64,000 bases of DNA from Ceratodon purpureus (GCA_014871385.1 CM026427.1:7135909-7199908); one strand, 5' to 3'; shown: positions 1-12,812, counted from the first letter of the stretch. Numbers and translations: made by a program. Notes: generated from the sequence alone by a model not told the origin.

Positions 1-1242
1 CTCTACATTTGACATGTAAGAGCTTAGTGGTCTCTAAACACAATCAAATTATATTTGAATGATGGAATGAAAGCTCTATGAAGTTCCTTGTAACCTTATT
101 GGTTTCGAGATTTTAACCATGAAATTTTGGCAAAATAATATTTAAATCTAAATCCTATTTGATTATTTTCCAATTCATTAGATTATAAATCCTACCTAAC
201 AGCTAAATGTTAATATAATTGTATTTTCATATTACAATGTTATTTAATGTTGTAAGTTTTAAAAATCTGAATTTTATGCCCTCTAAGTTAATCTATATTT
301 CTCTACTTATAAAGATCAATTGAATTTTCTAGAAGAATGTACGATTTTATTATACAAATTTTTATTTGAAATTGCAATATGATATTGAAGTAATAAATTA
401 AATTATCATATTAACACTTAATCATATCATTTAATACATCAATTTCAAATGATTGGAAATTGACAAGTTAGATAGAATAAAGTTTCCAATACATTTGTTT
501 TGCCTTTAGCGTTATTTTCATGAATGAAAGAATCATACATGGATACATTGTAAATAAGTTATATTTTATTGCTATAGAAATACAACTAAATTACAAAATT
601 ATATCATAACAAAAAATCCATAGATATTTACATGTAAAATACATATGATTATGCTAGGATAAAGTCAACGTTTTTCAGAAAATTATTCAATTATTCACAT
701 TTCAAATAATTATTTTGATATGAGTTACCTTAGCAAGAGAAACATAATATTTTTGACCTCCAAACAATTATTTATTCATTCTTAAAAAGTATGATTTTTT
801 TCCTCCAAAAAGTGAACTTATTAAATTGGGTGTTTATGAGGAAATCCATAGCAAACATATTTATTTCTTTATTTGATAAATTTTTTATTTTTCTGATTTT
901 TATTAGAAAATAAACTTTTAGTCAAACCATCTTCTCGGCTACGGGGTGTTTGATCCAATATTTATGAATTGTGTTGTAATATAAAAGTGAAAAATAATAG
1001 AACTTCTCAAAGAATATATAAAAAGTATGTACTTTTCACGTTGTTCAATAATTTCATGACAAAACTAAACTAATTATTCATATTAATAAAGTACTCCTGA
1101 TAAATATACATTTCACTTATACTAGTAGATCTGCTTCCCGAATATAAACCACACACCAGGTACATGCAAGAATCATCCCCGAAACCGAGAAATGCATCCG
1201 AATGTTTCATCCATTTCCGAAGTATGCGTCCAAGGCCTACTC
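1..1242. other. AT-rich intergenic DNA, no gene seen
   Basis: This stretch is strongly AT-rich and holds only short chance reading frames. I see no tRNA, conserved coding block or clear repeat structure in it. Confidence 0.6.
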
Positions 1243-1275
1243 CTAACCCTAACCCTAAACCTAACCCTAATCCTA
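1243..1275 (+). repeat. Short interstitial telomere-like tract
   Basis: About five units of a CTAACC/CCTAAA type repeat lie in a row with slight variation (CCTAACCCTAACCCTAAAC and onward). It resembles plant telo-box or telomeric DNA but is only about 33 bp. It sits just before a more GC-rich stretch (1300-1900), so it could be a promoter telo-box cluster or a scar of telomeric insertion. Confidence 0.6.
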
Positions 1276-4001
1276 TCAATCAGAGCCGCACTTCCGATGA
1301 GATGGAATGCTCGTACTCTCATACAAAGGCCGTGTCTCCCTCTCTCTGAAAATCACTCGCCAATCTTGTTCAGCATCGATCGTCTGGGGTTCTTTAGGAC
1401 CGGCTTTCATTTTCTGCCGTGTCTGCCTCCGGACCTCTCCAGATTTGGCATGGCTTGTTACCAAGCTTCGGTGGATTTCGAGGTTAGCTTGTTGGAAACA
1501 CCGTAGGCCTCGTAACAAGTCATGCCGAAGCTGGGGATGTCCGTCGTGCCTTATGAGTGTGTTCGTTTAACAGATTAACGAGTGTCGTATTGGGGAGGTT
1601 TTGTGTCTGGGGTCCTCTTGGTTCGTTTCATGCAGCTATGACGAAAAACCTGGCAAACAGACTGATTTGCTATTTGCAATGACGTTTACCCAATTGTAGT
1701 CAAATTCTGAGCTGCCTTTTCTTTGGTGTTTTTCTTGATGGCGTACCGTGCGTCGGACCGTTGTTTGCTTCTGCAGGCCATTGCTGTGATAAGTTCTTTT
1801 TCGGGGTTTCGGTATAAGTGATTTCGAGGAGTTGAGTTTGCGGAAGGGTGTTTTTTAATCGGCGACTGACTTTTGATCATTCTTGTTGCTAGACTTACGG
1901 TAGATGTTGATCTTGCTCTGTTTTAGTCAATGAACAATACGTGTCTTTCATGTTTTTTTTGGATTGTAGGATCTCTGATTCGAGTATCCTCTGTATGTTT
2001 GCACGAGGTGAGCAATGCCACGGTGAAGTGCTTAGGCTGAGTATATTTTTCTCAGATTGAGTTCTAGTGAATGAAGTTCTGGGTTATCCGTTAACTCTTC
2101 ATAGACACTTCAGAGATGGAATAAAAGGAAAGAGTCTCTCGTTTGCTTGTACTTTAAGTACGGATGGAGACCTCAAAGATACATATTATCCTGCATTGGA
2201 ACTGTATAAAGAATTAAGATTTGGATGACTATCAGCGCCAAGCAGAGGATTGAATTGGTTTCAAGCCGCATGTAAGAGGAAGTTGTAGCATCGTCGAAAG
2301 GGGAATTGAAAAGTAATCGTCCATCTCCGATAAAAGGACATGTGCAACAAATGCATTGACAATTACTCGTGTTCAAATAGATATTTTCATAGACCCTCCA
2401 AAGCCACAAAAATGACATCACGGCATTGCTCCTGTGATTTTAAAGACTTGACCGTGTTGCAAATACCGTCACTAGTTTACTCTGGCATCAATGTCCCCTT
2501 CCAACCGGAGTTCATTTCGGGAAGTTTTTCACAACACATCTTTGCTGCGGAATAGAAAATGTAGAGACCCATCGCGGCCGAAGCAAAGCATGTAAACCAC
2601 CCGAACTGTATGGTTGCAATAGTTCTGAGGAGCAAAGCAATTACAACTTTACCAGTTTATTGTAAAATGCACGAGGCTTTACAAATCCTTGGAAAAATGC
2701 CAGGTGCAGCGTTGAAACAATTTTCACAACTCATCCAACTAATAAGGAGATTCACGTAGTCTAAAGGTAACCAATTGATTTCTTGTGTGAATTCCGGTCA
2801 CTGAATATATTATCTACATTCTTTCAAATTAGCAACCAACGTCATGAATGACGCAGCGCTTTAACCCATACTTATTGCAACTGATCCCACGAAGACGTTT
2901 TTAAACAGGCGAATCACTTTCTCCTCTCAGCAATTACTCGATCTCTGACCCTTGGCGGGATCAATTCTTCGCCATCTCTTCTCCTTCATCTCTCTTCAAC
3001 TGAATGTCAAACCACTTTCTCCATGTCATCTCACATCATAACTCCTGCCGAATACAAGCACGTTTCATATGTCAAACATGACAATGTTCCACCACACTGG
3101 TGGTGGTGGGGGAGGAGGGGGAGGGAGAGAGAAGGATGTTCACACAAGCGCAAAATTGCGCTGATGATTATCACACAACAACACTCACCATCTCATGCAT
3201 CATTCAAACACACCAACAAACACACCAACGAGGATGATGTCGACCTCCATTGATGGAGGCGACCCTCATTTTTTTGTTTACTGTAACCCACCTCCGGTCC
3301 AGCTATGGAAATGTTCACACTGTACTACTTGCCTTCATAAATAGCAGCAAATTGCGGAAAGCAATTGCATACATACACTATTGCATTTGAAACGGTAGTA
3401 CCAGTAATCGTGATTTGAAATTTTAAAAATGAAACTCCTGTCTGCAAGGGGGTGGATGCTTACAACATAAATTGGGCATTTACAAAATATCCACACTGGT
3501 AAGCATAATATTGCTTGGTACTGAAAGAGCCAGCCAAGTTCGCAAGCCACAACATTTGAATACATTTACTGATTTATTGTGTTGCGAATCACAGCGTTTG
3601 GATACTGAATGTTCAAACTCGTACCCGTATCTGAACCACTTCACGAAGTCAATTCTCATTGTTACTTAAACATCACAGGTGATGACATCAATAGTAGAAA
3701 GCCTCGAACCCTGTCTGCAACTAAATTGAAAGCTCCCTTGATTCAGCATGCTCATATATTGTAAGCCCTCATGAAAGAGACTCAGTCAGTTGCTGGCATC
3801 ATGAAACAGCCGTGCTTCTAAACCCATACTGTTTGCATCTACTTTCAATGCAATTATATAGATTGGCGAGTAAAATGACTAATGAAACATCTTTTCCTTA
3901 ACAAATCTTCCTCTTACGATGCAGCAACACATCAAAGCACTCTTCACGAAACTCTTCAAAGATATGTAACCGGAAGTTCACATTTCCACAATCTCTCCGT
4001 G
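1276..4001. other. Intergenic region with transcript-like GC content, no recognisable gene
   Basis: Bases 1300-1900 are less AT-rich than the flanks and could be untranslated leader or non-coding RNA. All open frames are below about 105 codons and none resembles a known family. Around 3100-3130 there is a GGT/GGGGA purine-rich simple tract. At 3232-3263 lies a small hairpin (GTCGACCTCCA, loop, TGGAGGCGAC) whose 18-bp left part recurs at 4215. Confidence 0.4.
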
Positions 4002-4105
4002 GAGGAGGTGGCTGCACCTGCTGAGGAGGCATTTATTGCTTGTAATGGTGCTTGAGGAGGTGGCTGCACCTGCTGAGGAGGCATTTATTGCTTGTAATGG
4101 TGCTT
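4002..4105 (+). repeat. Perfect 2 x 52-bp tandem duplication
   Basis: Bases 4002-4053 and 4054-4105 appear identical (unit begins GAGGAGGTGGCTGCACCTGC). Read from the unit start, each copy encodes EEVAAPAEEAFIACNGA. A 52-bp period shifts the frame between copies, so the pair cannot be an in-frame protein repeat. The perfect identity suggests a recent duplication. Confidence 0.85.
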
Positions 4106-4555
4106 GAGACACCTCAAGCTCCTCTTGAGGAGAATGGGTTGAATGAGGTTACCTCCGAGGGGAGGGGGAGGAAGGGAAGGAAAATGAGCCACTATGTCAC
4201 CCAATTGTTCCAGTGGATGATGTCGACCTCCAGCGGAGCGACCCACTTTTTTGGAAATTTCAATCCAAGCGATAATTTCCATTGAACAGAAGTGGAAATG
4301 CATTTACATCCTCATCAACCATGTTTTTGCGTGAAGATGCTTGATCTGAGTGGATTATTCGATGATGTTCGAGTACTTGCGATGCGCGCAAGTAGGGTGC
4401 AAAAGCTTTGTCACATCTTTTGTTGCACTTGTCATGGAGTTCCAAAATGACCACTCATGAGCTGTATCCAGTACATTACGAACTTCATGAGGAAGCGTAC
4501 GTTTCCAGATGAGGATGGATGTTATTGTGGAGGTTGAAGGAGCTTTGGAAGAGTA

Positions 4556-4844
4556 AAGAATTCTCAACTACGGCCGCAAAGCGTGCCCGAAAGATACAAC
4601 GCAAAAGCGTGTTTCATGCAGACGTTATGCTCCCTGGCCTAGACCGTTTATTGAGTGTGACGAAGCCTTTGCCATGGCAGCTCGGGGGCTTGTTTTTGCT
4701 CTATTGATGCTTGTTCGCAATGCAGTATGTCAGGCTGCTTCACAGCTAAAGCACGCCCGCTGCAGGTTTGTAATACTAGACTGGGAGCTTAAAACTATGG
4801 TAATGAGCTGCTGCGAGAAGGACCAGGTTATTTGGAAGTTCTGA
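4556..4844 (+). pseudogene. Possible decayed coding exon, family uncertain
   Basis: One plus-strand frame is open from just after a stop near 4556 to a TGA at 4842-4844. Its first ATG, at 4674, would give only 56 residues, MAARGLVFALLMLVRN onward. The peptide has an amphipathic pattern (a hydrophobic run, then AVCQAASQLKHARCRFVILD). This loosely recalls the N-terminal coiled coil of RPW8-type plant NLR proteins, but that is a visual impression, not an identification. Neighbouring segments (5090-5280, 5830-6410) also read as broken coding sequence with stops and frame changes. No NB-ARC motif is visible. Confidence 0.2.
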
Positions 4845-6472
4845 AGCGTTCCTTTGACCATGAACAGCCTTGAAATCCGTCGGCTTCAGATGCAACCAGC
4901 ACAATGGAAGCAAATCCCAAACGTAACATGCTTCCAAGATTGTGCTAAAGAAGCAGGGCGACATCGCTCGTGCTGAGGATCAGGATCAGGTTCCAGCTTG
5001 CGGATAAGAATCTTGAGCATATTGCACGAAATAGACGGTAAGTTTCAGAGCGACCAGTTTCTGGAAAATCTTCTTGAAAGGTGCTGCATCTGAAGCTCTC
5101 TTTTGGAGACTTTTGTACGACGATCTGCCACTCTAAGCAATCGTTGCAATCCTACTCTTTGTCAGTGGTAGAGTCACCCTTTTCTCAGAAAACTGTGAAC
5201 TTTGTGATCCACCAAACTCTCTGGCAGACAGAATCTTTGTCAATCAGGTATCATTCATGGGAGCTGCCGCTTATGAAGGTTAATGGTCCGTAATCCGATT
5301 TGTGATGCCTTAGAAGTATCACTGCAAGAATTTGAGGAATGAATCAACTGCAATTCTCTCAGGAAGTATGCTGTGCAATGTCCCACTACAAAGATATCGT
5401 TCACGTGACTACCTTGATTGTTGACACACTCCTATTTCATGGTGTTAAATTGTTAAATCATGTGGAATGATAGTCCCAGAATGATCCGGAAAGAGTTGAT
5501 TGATAACCAGATGTGCGTGCTTGATTAAAATATTGAACAAACGATGTCTCTGTATTGCCTGAAGAAACAATCATGTTGGACATACACGTACAATAAGCCA
5601 TCACCGAGCTTTGAGGTTGAGGTCAAAAGTGTATTAAGAATTTGGAGATCGATGTGATTCTAATGAGCCAGTGATATCCTAATTTAGAGCTTCTTAATGG
5701 TAGCAAATCATGTAAAATATGGTGCCGCATTTTTCATGTCCGCTCGGTACCCCTAGGGGTTGGTGTGTTAAGAGAGTCATTGAAGGTATGCACGTGGAAG
5801 AAATAGCCATTCTGATGTACAGTATATTGTGTGCCTTATAGTACAGAAATTCCAAAAGAAATTGTCTATCAAACTTTCGGACTGGCAATGGAGTGAGTTC
5901 ACAACATTCAAGTACCAGAAGCAGTACTGGAGGCCAAACACAATTGTCGCAGAATTTTCTCTATTACTACCATCCTCGAGCGGAAACTCCTTGCACATTG
6001 TTGAGATGATGCACTTCTCAATGTTAAGGTCGTCATCTACTTGGTGCCAGGAAAACCTAATTCCTCACAAATTTTGGCATATCATCTTCAGCTACATGAT
6101 AGGACCATTGGGGCAGGAAGAAGAACCAGCAAGCTTCCCTGCTCAATGTGGAAAATTTCTCACATATTGTGTCTTTCACTGTGCGATCACCGTACACAAG
6201 TTTTACAAAGTTGTGGTAGAGTTGCGAAACCTCCATCTTTGATACCCCTGCCAGGAGGGATCTGTGGAAGAACTTGTTGCAGCAGATGGTCTCCCTGGAA
6301 GATGTACGAGTGGCTTAGTATTCAACATCATCGTACAACCAACGAACGTCCCTTATTACTCTCAACGATTTCTTGCTGCAATTCTAATGTGGACCTAGAT
6401 AGTAGGGTTTGAAATATCTCAAGGAAAATTAGTAGTTGCTACAAACTGACAAGTTGCTAGACTCATGAGTAC
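4845..6472. other. Region of short broken frames upstream of the fructokinase 3' end
   Basis: The base composition is coding-like, and two plus-strand frames of 137 and 123 codons overlap at 5829-6412. No recognisable domain is present. I read it as either a decayed gene or chance frames. The last part presumably includes the fructokinase 3' untranslated region, since that gene ends at 6473 on the minus strand. Confidence 0.3.
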
Positions 6473-9189
6473 TCAAGGAGTGACTTTACTTATCATCCTG
6501 TTGACGGTATCCCTGTCAGGCATCGATGGAATTGCTCCTCGCTCTGTGGTCGTAATAGCTCCACAAGCATTAGCAAATTTTAGAGCTTCTCTCAACCTCG
6601 GTTCATCCTGAAATAAAGAACAAGACATTAGAAGTGTTTGAAAGCATATTTACTAATTCTGATCATACAGAGTAGCAAACAAATGGAACAAATCAAAGTT
6701 ATGACTAAAGTTATAGCTTCATACAAAAGTCAAGTACTAACTTCCATAATGCTAACGTCCTTCACAAGGTTACTCAAAAGACCAGCACAAAATGCATCAC
6801 CAGCCCCGGTTGTGTCAACGACTTGCACTTTAATGCCACCCACTTTTCCCTTAAATTTCTGCATGCTCACATCATCGCCACAAAATTAGTGCCCCAATGC
6901 AGTTAAAAGATTGGTCAAATGTCTTCTAAAAGACAAAGGTGGTCTCTATGATAATGACCAGACCTTGACAAGAAAAGCAATTGCATCCGCCTGCCTTCCA
7001 TTTAACATCTAAAAGTGTACAAAATAGGTTTTGCAAAACGTTAAGCAAAACGCTAAGATAGTGAAGTACAAAATGTTGATACGAACATGCTCTTTGACCT
7101 GATATTTGCGGGAAGATTATTTGTCAGCAATTGCGAATAGAGACTGCAAAATGTTGTGAAGAAAAACCATCACGAGTGTACGTCCGAAGCTTGTACTACA
7201 GTATGCATGAAAAGAAAGCCTTCTTGAGAAATGTATAATACCGGAGTGTAATACCGGCATCCTTCTCCACCCTCAGTCACGAGCATCAGCTTGCATCGAG
7301 GGTGAAACATTCTCATGTTATTCTCATCCTTCGTGGGATCACCACCGGTGAGGAATATCACCTCCTCATCGCTGACCTTCAGAACCCCATTTCACACATG
7401 CACATTTCCCGTATCAGAAATTCTCAAAGCATGTAGTAGGTCAAAAAATCCTCCAGGTATCACATAGTTTATTCATGGGAAGACACACTTCTACTCAGAA
7501 GGTCGTCATCGACATTCATGCTTGCCAGATTTTCACCATGGTTGTCCGAAACTGGGCTGCCTAAATACAACATACTCAAAAGTATCAACAAGTCACTCTT
7601 GACTCCATTGAGGATAACTATTAGTAGTTACTGACAATTTTAACTCAAAGACAGAACTTTCTTAGCCTCTGTTACGTTTTTACTCAACTTTATTTACAAT
7701 TGTGACGCAGTGGAGTACGTCACTAGTAGGAACCTCAGAATCCCCACCTTGATAATATCAGCTAGATCCCAAATACTCTTGATACCGGTTTTAGCAGCCT
7801 CTGGGGTTGGCCAAAGTGGAAGTCGAAGATTTGGGTCATACGACATCAGGCACCCAGATTCTTTCGCAATCCTCATGGCTTCAATGTGTGTTGAGCGTGA
7901 AGGCTCCGTGATTAAGCTGATAGACCCATAATGCATTATAGAAGCCTGCAAAGAACATCTGATCTCATCAATAATTATGCCACGCTAATTAACCTTTGAT
8001 GACGACAATTTGTGCGACTTCCACTGGCATTTCATAGGAAAACTTCTTTGACAATTTGTTGACTTCCAGGTAATGAACACAGGAGGTCCAAGTATGGGAA
8101 TTTTATTGAATAGAACGATAATGCAATACCGATTTAAGAATATCAGTATCAAGTTCCGCAATCTCAAACAACATGTCTGCGCTGGGATTACGGTAGAACA
8201 TGAATTCACGCTCCCCATCATCCCGCAACGTTACAAACGCAAGCGCAGTCCTGGCATTTGCATCAAATCGACAACCTTTGGTTTCAACTCTGTTCTCTTT
8301 TAAGACCTCCACCAACATGTATCCAAATTCATCATCTCCAACCTATCGCCATAAAGCAAGCTAGGGTGAGTTAGTCGTTTGTTTCTACGTGAACAGAATA
8401 CAGAGGTCACAAATAAAAACCGCAGTATTCATAATAAGTCGGGCAATTAGGATTACCATAATACCTTGCCAACAAAGGCAGAATTTCCCCCAAGCTTTGC
8501 AATGCCAACGGCCACGTTCGCAGGTGCACCTCCAGGAGCTTTCTTAAATGCTGGGGCATCAGCAAGCGAAAGCCCTCCCACGGTTGGCACAAAATCAATG
8601 AGCAATTCCCCAAAGCACACCACCAATTCATTCTTGCCCTTCACTGCACACACGCAACACAGTCCAAGAAACATTTGTAGCATTAGTAGCAATTCTAACT
8701 CCGATTGTGCGAACAAGACATCAACACCCTCCTGCTGATTCAAACAGCTAGCTAAATACCTCCAGCATATGATTCCATTCCCTGTCTTCGTCTGTGACAC
8801 CCTCGTTTATCTAGATGCTTGTTAGAAGTGGGAGGTTTCTCATGATCACTAGGCTACATCATGGAAACTATCAAACTTCAGCAGATAATTCACCTCCAAA
8901 CGAGCACGTGAAATTACCCCGATGATGATATGCATCCTCAGGACCGCGAGAACAATCATCTTCGAACTTGAAAAATAAAATCGAACACCGTGGAATCAGA
9001 CAAGGGAAGGTTCACACGAGCAAAGAACAAGAATGCTTGATTCCCACCTTCAGAGGAACGGATTTTGGTCGAGAAAGCCCTAACAGGTCAGGTACCTTCC
9101 AGGTGGCGAGTGGCTACAAGCCTTTCGACACCAAGAAGGGGAGACAATTGGAAGGATAGAAGGGAGAAACGACGAGTTGAGAAAACCAT
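6473..9189 (-). CDS. Fructokinase (PfkB/ribokinase family), 7 exons
   Basis: Phosphorylates fructose to fructose-6-phosphate, feeding glycolysis, starch and nucleotide-sugar synthesis. Exons by similarity and GT-AG sites: 9189-9096, 8643-8465, 8342-8130, 7945-7748, 7376-7242, 6858-6742, 6607-6473, all phase-consistent, giving 356 residues. Visible motifs are [11 protein letters not shown] (about 42-52), the N-terminal PfkB signature [16 protein letters not shown] (69-84), [24 protein letters not shown], and the catalytic DTTGAGDAF (288-296) with Asp294 as the expected base. The core from residue 33 matches plant fructokinases of about 320-330 residues. The first exon is my least certain call. 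It begins with an ATG after an in-frame TGA and adds 31 residues rich in Ser, Arg and Leu ([14 protein letters not shown] onward) with few acidic residues, which could be a plastid or mitochondrial targeting peptide. The donor at 7747 (GTGGGG) is weak. Confidence 0.9.
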
Positions 9190-11798
9190 CCACTGGCGAT
9201 GCCTTCTTCATGCCAACTAAAATCATTAAACCTAGAACAAGCCCAAGAGATCGTAGCATAGCAGAAATGCGAAGATAGCTGTACATGAGTTACATGCATT
9301 TGAAAAGACACCGCCGCCACATGTGCACGCCATCGCACCTTCCTCTTCTGCCTCTCTGGTTTCACGCTAAGTTCTTTTGGAGATAAAATCCTCTTCCCTC
9401 CAATCACATTCCTCTTTCTCTTTCTCTTCTTTGGACATTTCTTGATCCCTGTATGCAACAATACACAATTTCCTTCTTCGATGGCACTACAGTCGTTCCA
9501 TATGTTCCACACCCCATACACACCATCCAGTTTCTTCCAGGACTGTACTTTGTAAGATTCGTACCAATCCCGAATTGTGCTGTAATGACATGAAAACACA
9601 GGTTTGAAACCCGATGGTTCCTCCCTCGGGCAGACGCGCCCGCAATCACTTTCTTCCTCTGAGCACCCCTGTGTAGTGAAAGAGTACCCTAACCGCTAGC
9701 TGCACACACGAACCGGCACTGGTACCAGTGGGGAGCTCACGATCAATTCCCTCACCACAGAAGGCTCCCCTCTCATGTTGCCGATTCCACCAACAAATTG
9801 ACCAGCGCCGCAGAGAAAACCAGAAATAAGCTCGGTACCTGCTGCTCATCACATGCACAAGATATTCAAATTTCATCAACTCATTGCACCCTGTATCCTA
9901 TCCGTTCTCAATTCCTCCGTTCCTCGTCCGCCAACTAAACCCATCAAATCCTTCACATATGCACTCCATCTATTCTTGCTGCTGGTGAGTACAATTTTTC
10001 AAATTCACGGGAAGATGTGGAGGGAGCACAGCAATATCAGGGAAGAGATGATGGGAGGCAGTTCCAGGAGGCAACAATGCAGGAAGCATAACATGTGCAG
10101 ATCTTTGTTTGTTCGTTTTGCTCCAGTCGTCCAGAGTCATGGAGTCACAAAGACGTGTAGAAAGAAGGATTTGGTGAGGAATTACGCTGGTACCTACTTT
10201 AGTACACTGCAGACATCACATGAATCGCCCGTGTCTGAAGGCTGGGCTTCGACCTCGTCATCTCGATAGACAGCAGAGTTTTCCCTGGCAGGTCTTTCAT
10301 CAGAACAGTTCTGTAAACAGTTCCATTAGAGAACCGTGTGAGTTCTGAAGTTCCCATCATAGCTCACATGCACAAGATGGTTCAAACACGGTTTGCAAGT
10401 TACCCAGAGACTGAACGAGCGAAACTCTTGGCGTATAGAATCTCATCAAGAGCCAACCGCCGGAACACATACTCACTGCAGTCCTCAACGGTACAGCTTA
10501 ATCGGTGTTTGCTTCACTCCATATCACTTGAGGTGTACTGTGATGCATGGTGTATGATACAGGCCCTCGGTAGTTCGGGGCCCAAAAACAGGTGGCAACA
10601 CCTGAAGGCAGCGACTCCAAAACGCCACCGAGGCGATAACGAGTCAGGTGCTTCTCTACTTTAAAATTAGATTCAATCATAACGAATACAAGTAAAATCT
10701 CTCCATAATTGGTGGAAAAATTCTCAGTTTAGCAACCCACAGATTCTCAACACAAAAATTCCACACTCAAGTCTTCAATACACGAGCGTCATCTACGTCA
10801 TACATTCAGCGTTTGTGACGATAGAAATACACTGAAAACGCCCAAAAACATTGTCAACATTTAAGGGACAACTCGTACGGAGTACCAACTAAACGGCCAT
10901 GGCTGCTAACCTGGTCCACCCATTGGCTGTAAAATATCCTTAATTGCAATGAAATTCTGGAACCCATAATGTACCACACTAACACAAGCACGCATCGCGA
11001 TCAGTCCTGGTATTCAGGCTGTTGGATACCCGATGGATCATAAATTTGAAGAGCAGCAAGACCTTAGGTGGTCATTCTGCAATGAATCATTGAATAAAAA
11101 TTCTCACAAATGAAGAGAGATATTGCACTCCTCACCATGGTCAAATGGTTCACATAAATTGCTAGTAAACTAACAAGTAACATTCAACCACTGCATAAAA
11201 ATTTGTAATGGTAGACTAAGTACTGCACCTGTGAAGCCACACCAAGTTCGGCAACCTGGCTCTTGATCTTTGGAAAATAATCTTGAATGCTTTGATAAGG
11301 TCAACCTACAACTCCAAATTCCAGAGCTGAAGCTTTTCAAATGATCAGAGCAAGAGATTTAACTCCCTAACACCCGGTCACCCGTCGAATGCTTAAACCC
11401 CGAGCAAAACCTGGAAGCTGGAGGTGTAGAAGCTGAGGGAGCCTGCTTTGTGCTGCTTTGGATCCAAATAAATGCAGGACAAAGTCTTCACGTTACCGAA
11501 CTAGAAGAACTACACCACGCTCCAGTGTACGGATGCCCTGACAATTTCAGAATTTCTCGCTTAGAATACGAAAAATAAAACTCAAACACAAAGCCTAAAC
11601 CCTAAAACCCTAAGACCAATTAAAGCTGTTTATCGGAATTTCAAAACAAAACCTAGCATTGACCATAGAACTAAACAACAATATTCATTATAACAGTAGT
11701 TGGCAATGTACCTTCGGCGCCGTCTGCAGCTGATGCCCTGGTACTAAAAGTGAGTCTCCAGTCCACGAAGATCAAACGCATTTCGCCCCCAGCAGATC
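9190..11798. other. Intergenic region between fructokinase and DUS2
   Basis: The first part presumably contains the fructokinase promoter and leader (minus strand). Frames at 9114-9599, 9646-9879 and 9853-10269 show no known family and lie over that leader and promoter. Telo-box-like sequence (CCTAAACCCTAAAACCCTAA) occurs near 11594-11614, downstream of DUS2. I see no other gene, tRNA or repeat here. Confidence 0.4.
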
Positions 11799-12812
11799 CT
11801 AGAAACAATCTTCCGTGTAAGACGCACGCTCGCTAGGGTCCCGAGAAACATCGAATTCATTGTAATAGCTCCCCAATTCATACATGTCAGCAATATCTGC
11901 AAGGGTTTTGCAGCGGTACAAAGCCTTCCCCTCCGCAAACTCCAAACAAGAGTGATGCATGATCATCTCCTTCAACGTATGCTTCGTCCACCTCACATCA
12001 TTATCCCACTCAATACACTTCCTAACATACTCCCTCTTCACGTCCTCCCAAAACAATGGCCCCTCAGGACGAAACACAGACGCATTCCACATCGCCCCTC
12101 TCGCCACCATCACCGACGACGTCCCAGTCGCATCCTTAATCCGCCGAAAATCATCGTACTCCAACACATCCCCATTAGCAATCACAGGAATCGACAACGC
12201 CGACACGACCTCCCGAATCCCATCCCACTTCGCCGGATCACGGTGCGTCCTATCCGGCACTCTCCTCCCGTGCACGGCCAACGCAGCCACCCCGGTCTTC
12301 TCAATCCGCCGCGCGAGCTCCACCGTCTCCCCATACGTCTTCAGTAACCTAATCTTACACGTCACCGGAATGTTCAAATTCCGCTTCAGCGTCGTCAAAA
12401 TGTCATGAATAAGCTCCGGCTTCGACAGCAGCGCCGACCCCATGCCCCCGCTCGTCGAGAAGCTCTTCGGACACCCCATGTTCACATCAAACGCCGCCAC
12501 ATCGTTCGCCACCAGAGTCGCGGCCTTCAAGCACCGCACGGCGTCCGCCGTCCCGACCTGGAACACCACGCGCCCTTTCTCCGCATCGCAAGTGCGGAAC
12601 ACCACGTCGTTGCTACCACTCTCCACGAAGTCCACCGTCCCTAGGGTTTCATTCTCCACGCGCCTGCACCGCACCATCTTATGGTCCACAATCTCCTCCC
12701 CGTAGGTAATGTCCGCGCCGTAGGACGCCGCTAACATCCGGAACGGCAGCCCCCCGACGCGCACCATAGGCGCCAGCACGTGCTTGTCCCGGTAGTCGAG
12801 CTCGATCGCCAT
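11799..12812 (-). CDS. DUS2: tRNA-dihydrouridine synthase, DUS2 type, intronless
   Basis: FMN/NADPH enzyme that reduces uridine to dihydrouridine in the tRNA D-loop; the DUS2 class acts on U20. The 337-residue frame from ATG 12812 (MAIELDYRDKHVLAP) carries the family landmarks in order: FMN-binding LAPMVRVG, DITYGEEIVDHK, FRTCDAEKGRVVFQ, the active-site NMGCPKSFS with Cys114, VTCKIRLLK, ALAVHGR, IPVIANGD and MVARGAMWN. These fit DUS2 better than DUS1, DUS3 or DUS4. An in-frame ATG at 12926 would add 38 poorly conserved, acidic, Cys-containing residues. I chose the later start because homologues begin close to the DYR..LAP strand. There is no C-terminal dsRNA-binding domain of the animal kind. 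The frame is unbroken and GC-rich, unlike the intron-rich neighbours. Confidence 0.92.
   Translation of the reverse strand: MAIELDYRDKHVLAPMVRVGGLPFRMLAASYGADITYGEEIVDHKMVRCRRVENETLGTVDFVESGSNDVVFRTCDAEKGRVVFQVGTADAVRCLKAATLVANDVAAFDVNMGCPKSFSTSGGMGSALLSKPELIHDILTTLKRNLNIPVTCKIRLLKTYGETVELARRIEKTGVAALAVHGRRVPDRTHRDPAKWDGIREVVSALSIPVIANGDVLEYDDFRRIKDATGTSSVMVARGAMWNASVFRPEGPLFWEDVKREYVRKCIEWDNDVRWTKHTLKEMIMHHSCLEFAEGKALYRCKTLADIADMYELGSYYNEFDVSRDPSERASYTEDCF

Noticed and set aside
11952-12705. Plus-strand frames of up to 149 codons over DUS2
   Set aside because: Antisense shadows of the well-supported DUS2 coding frame.
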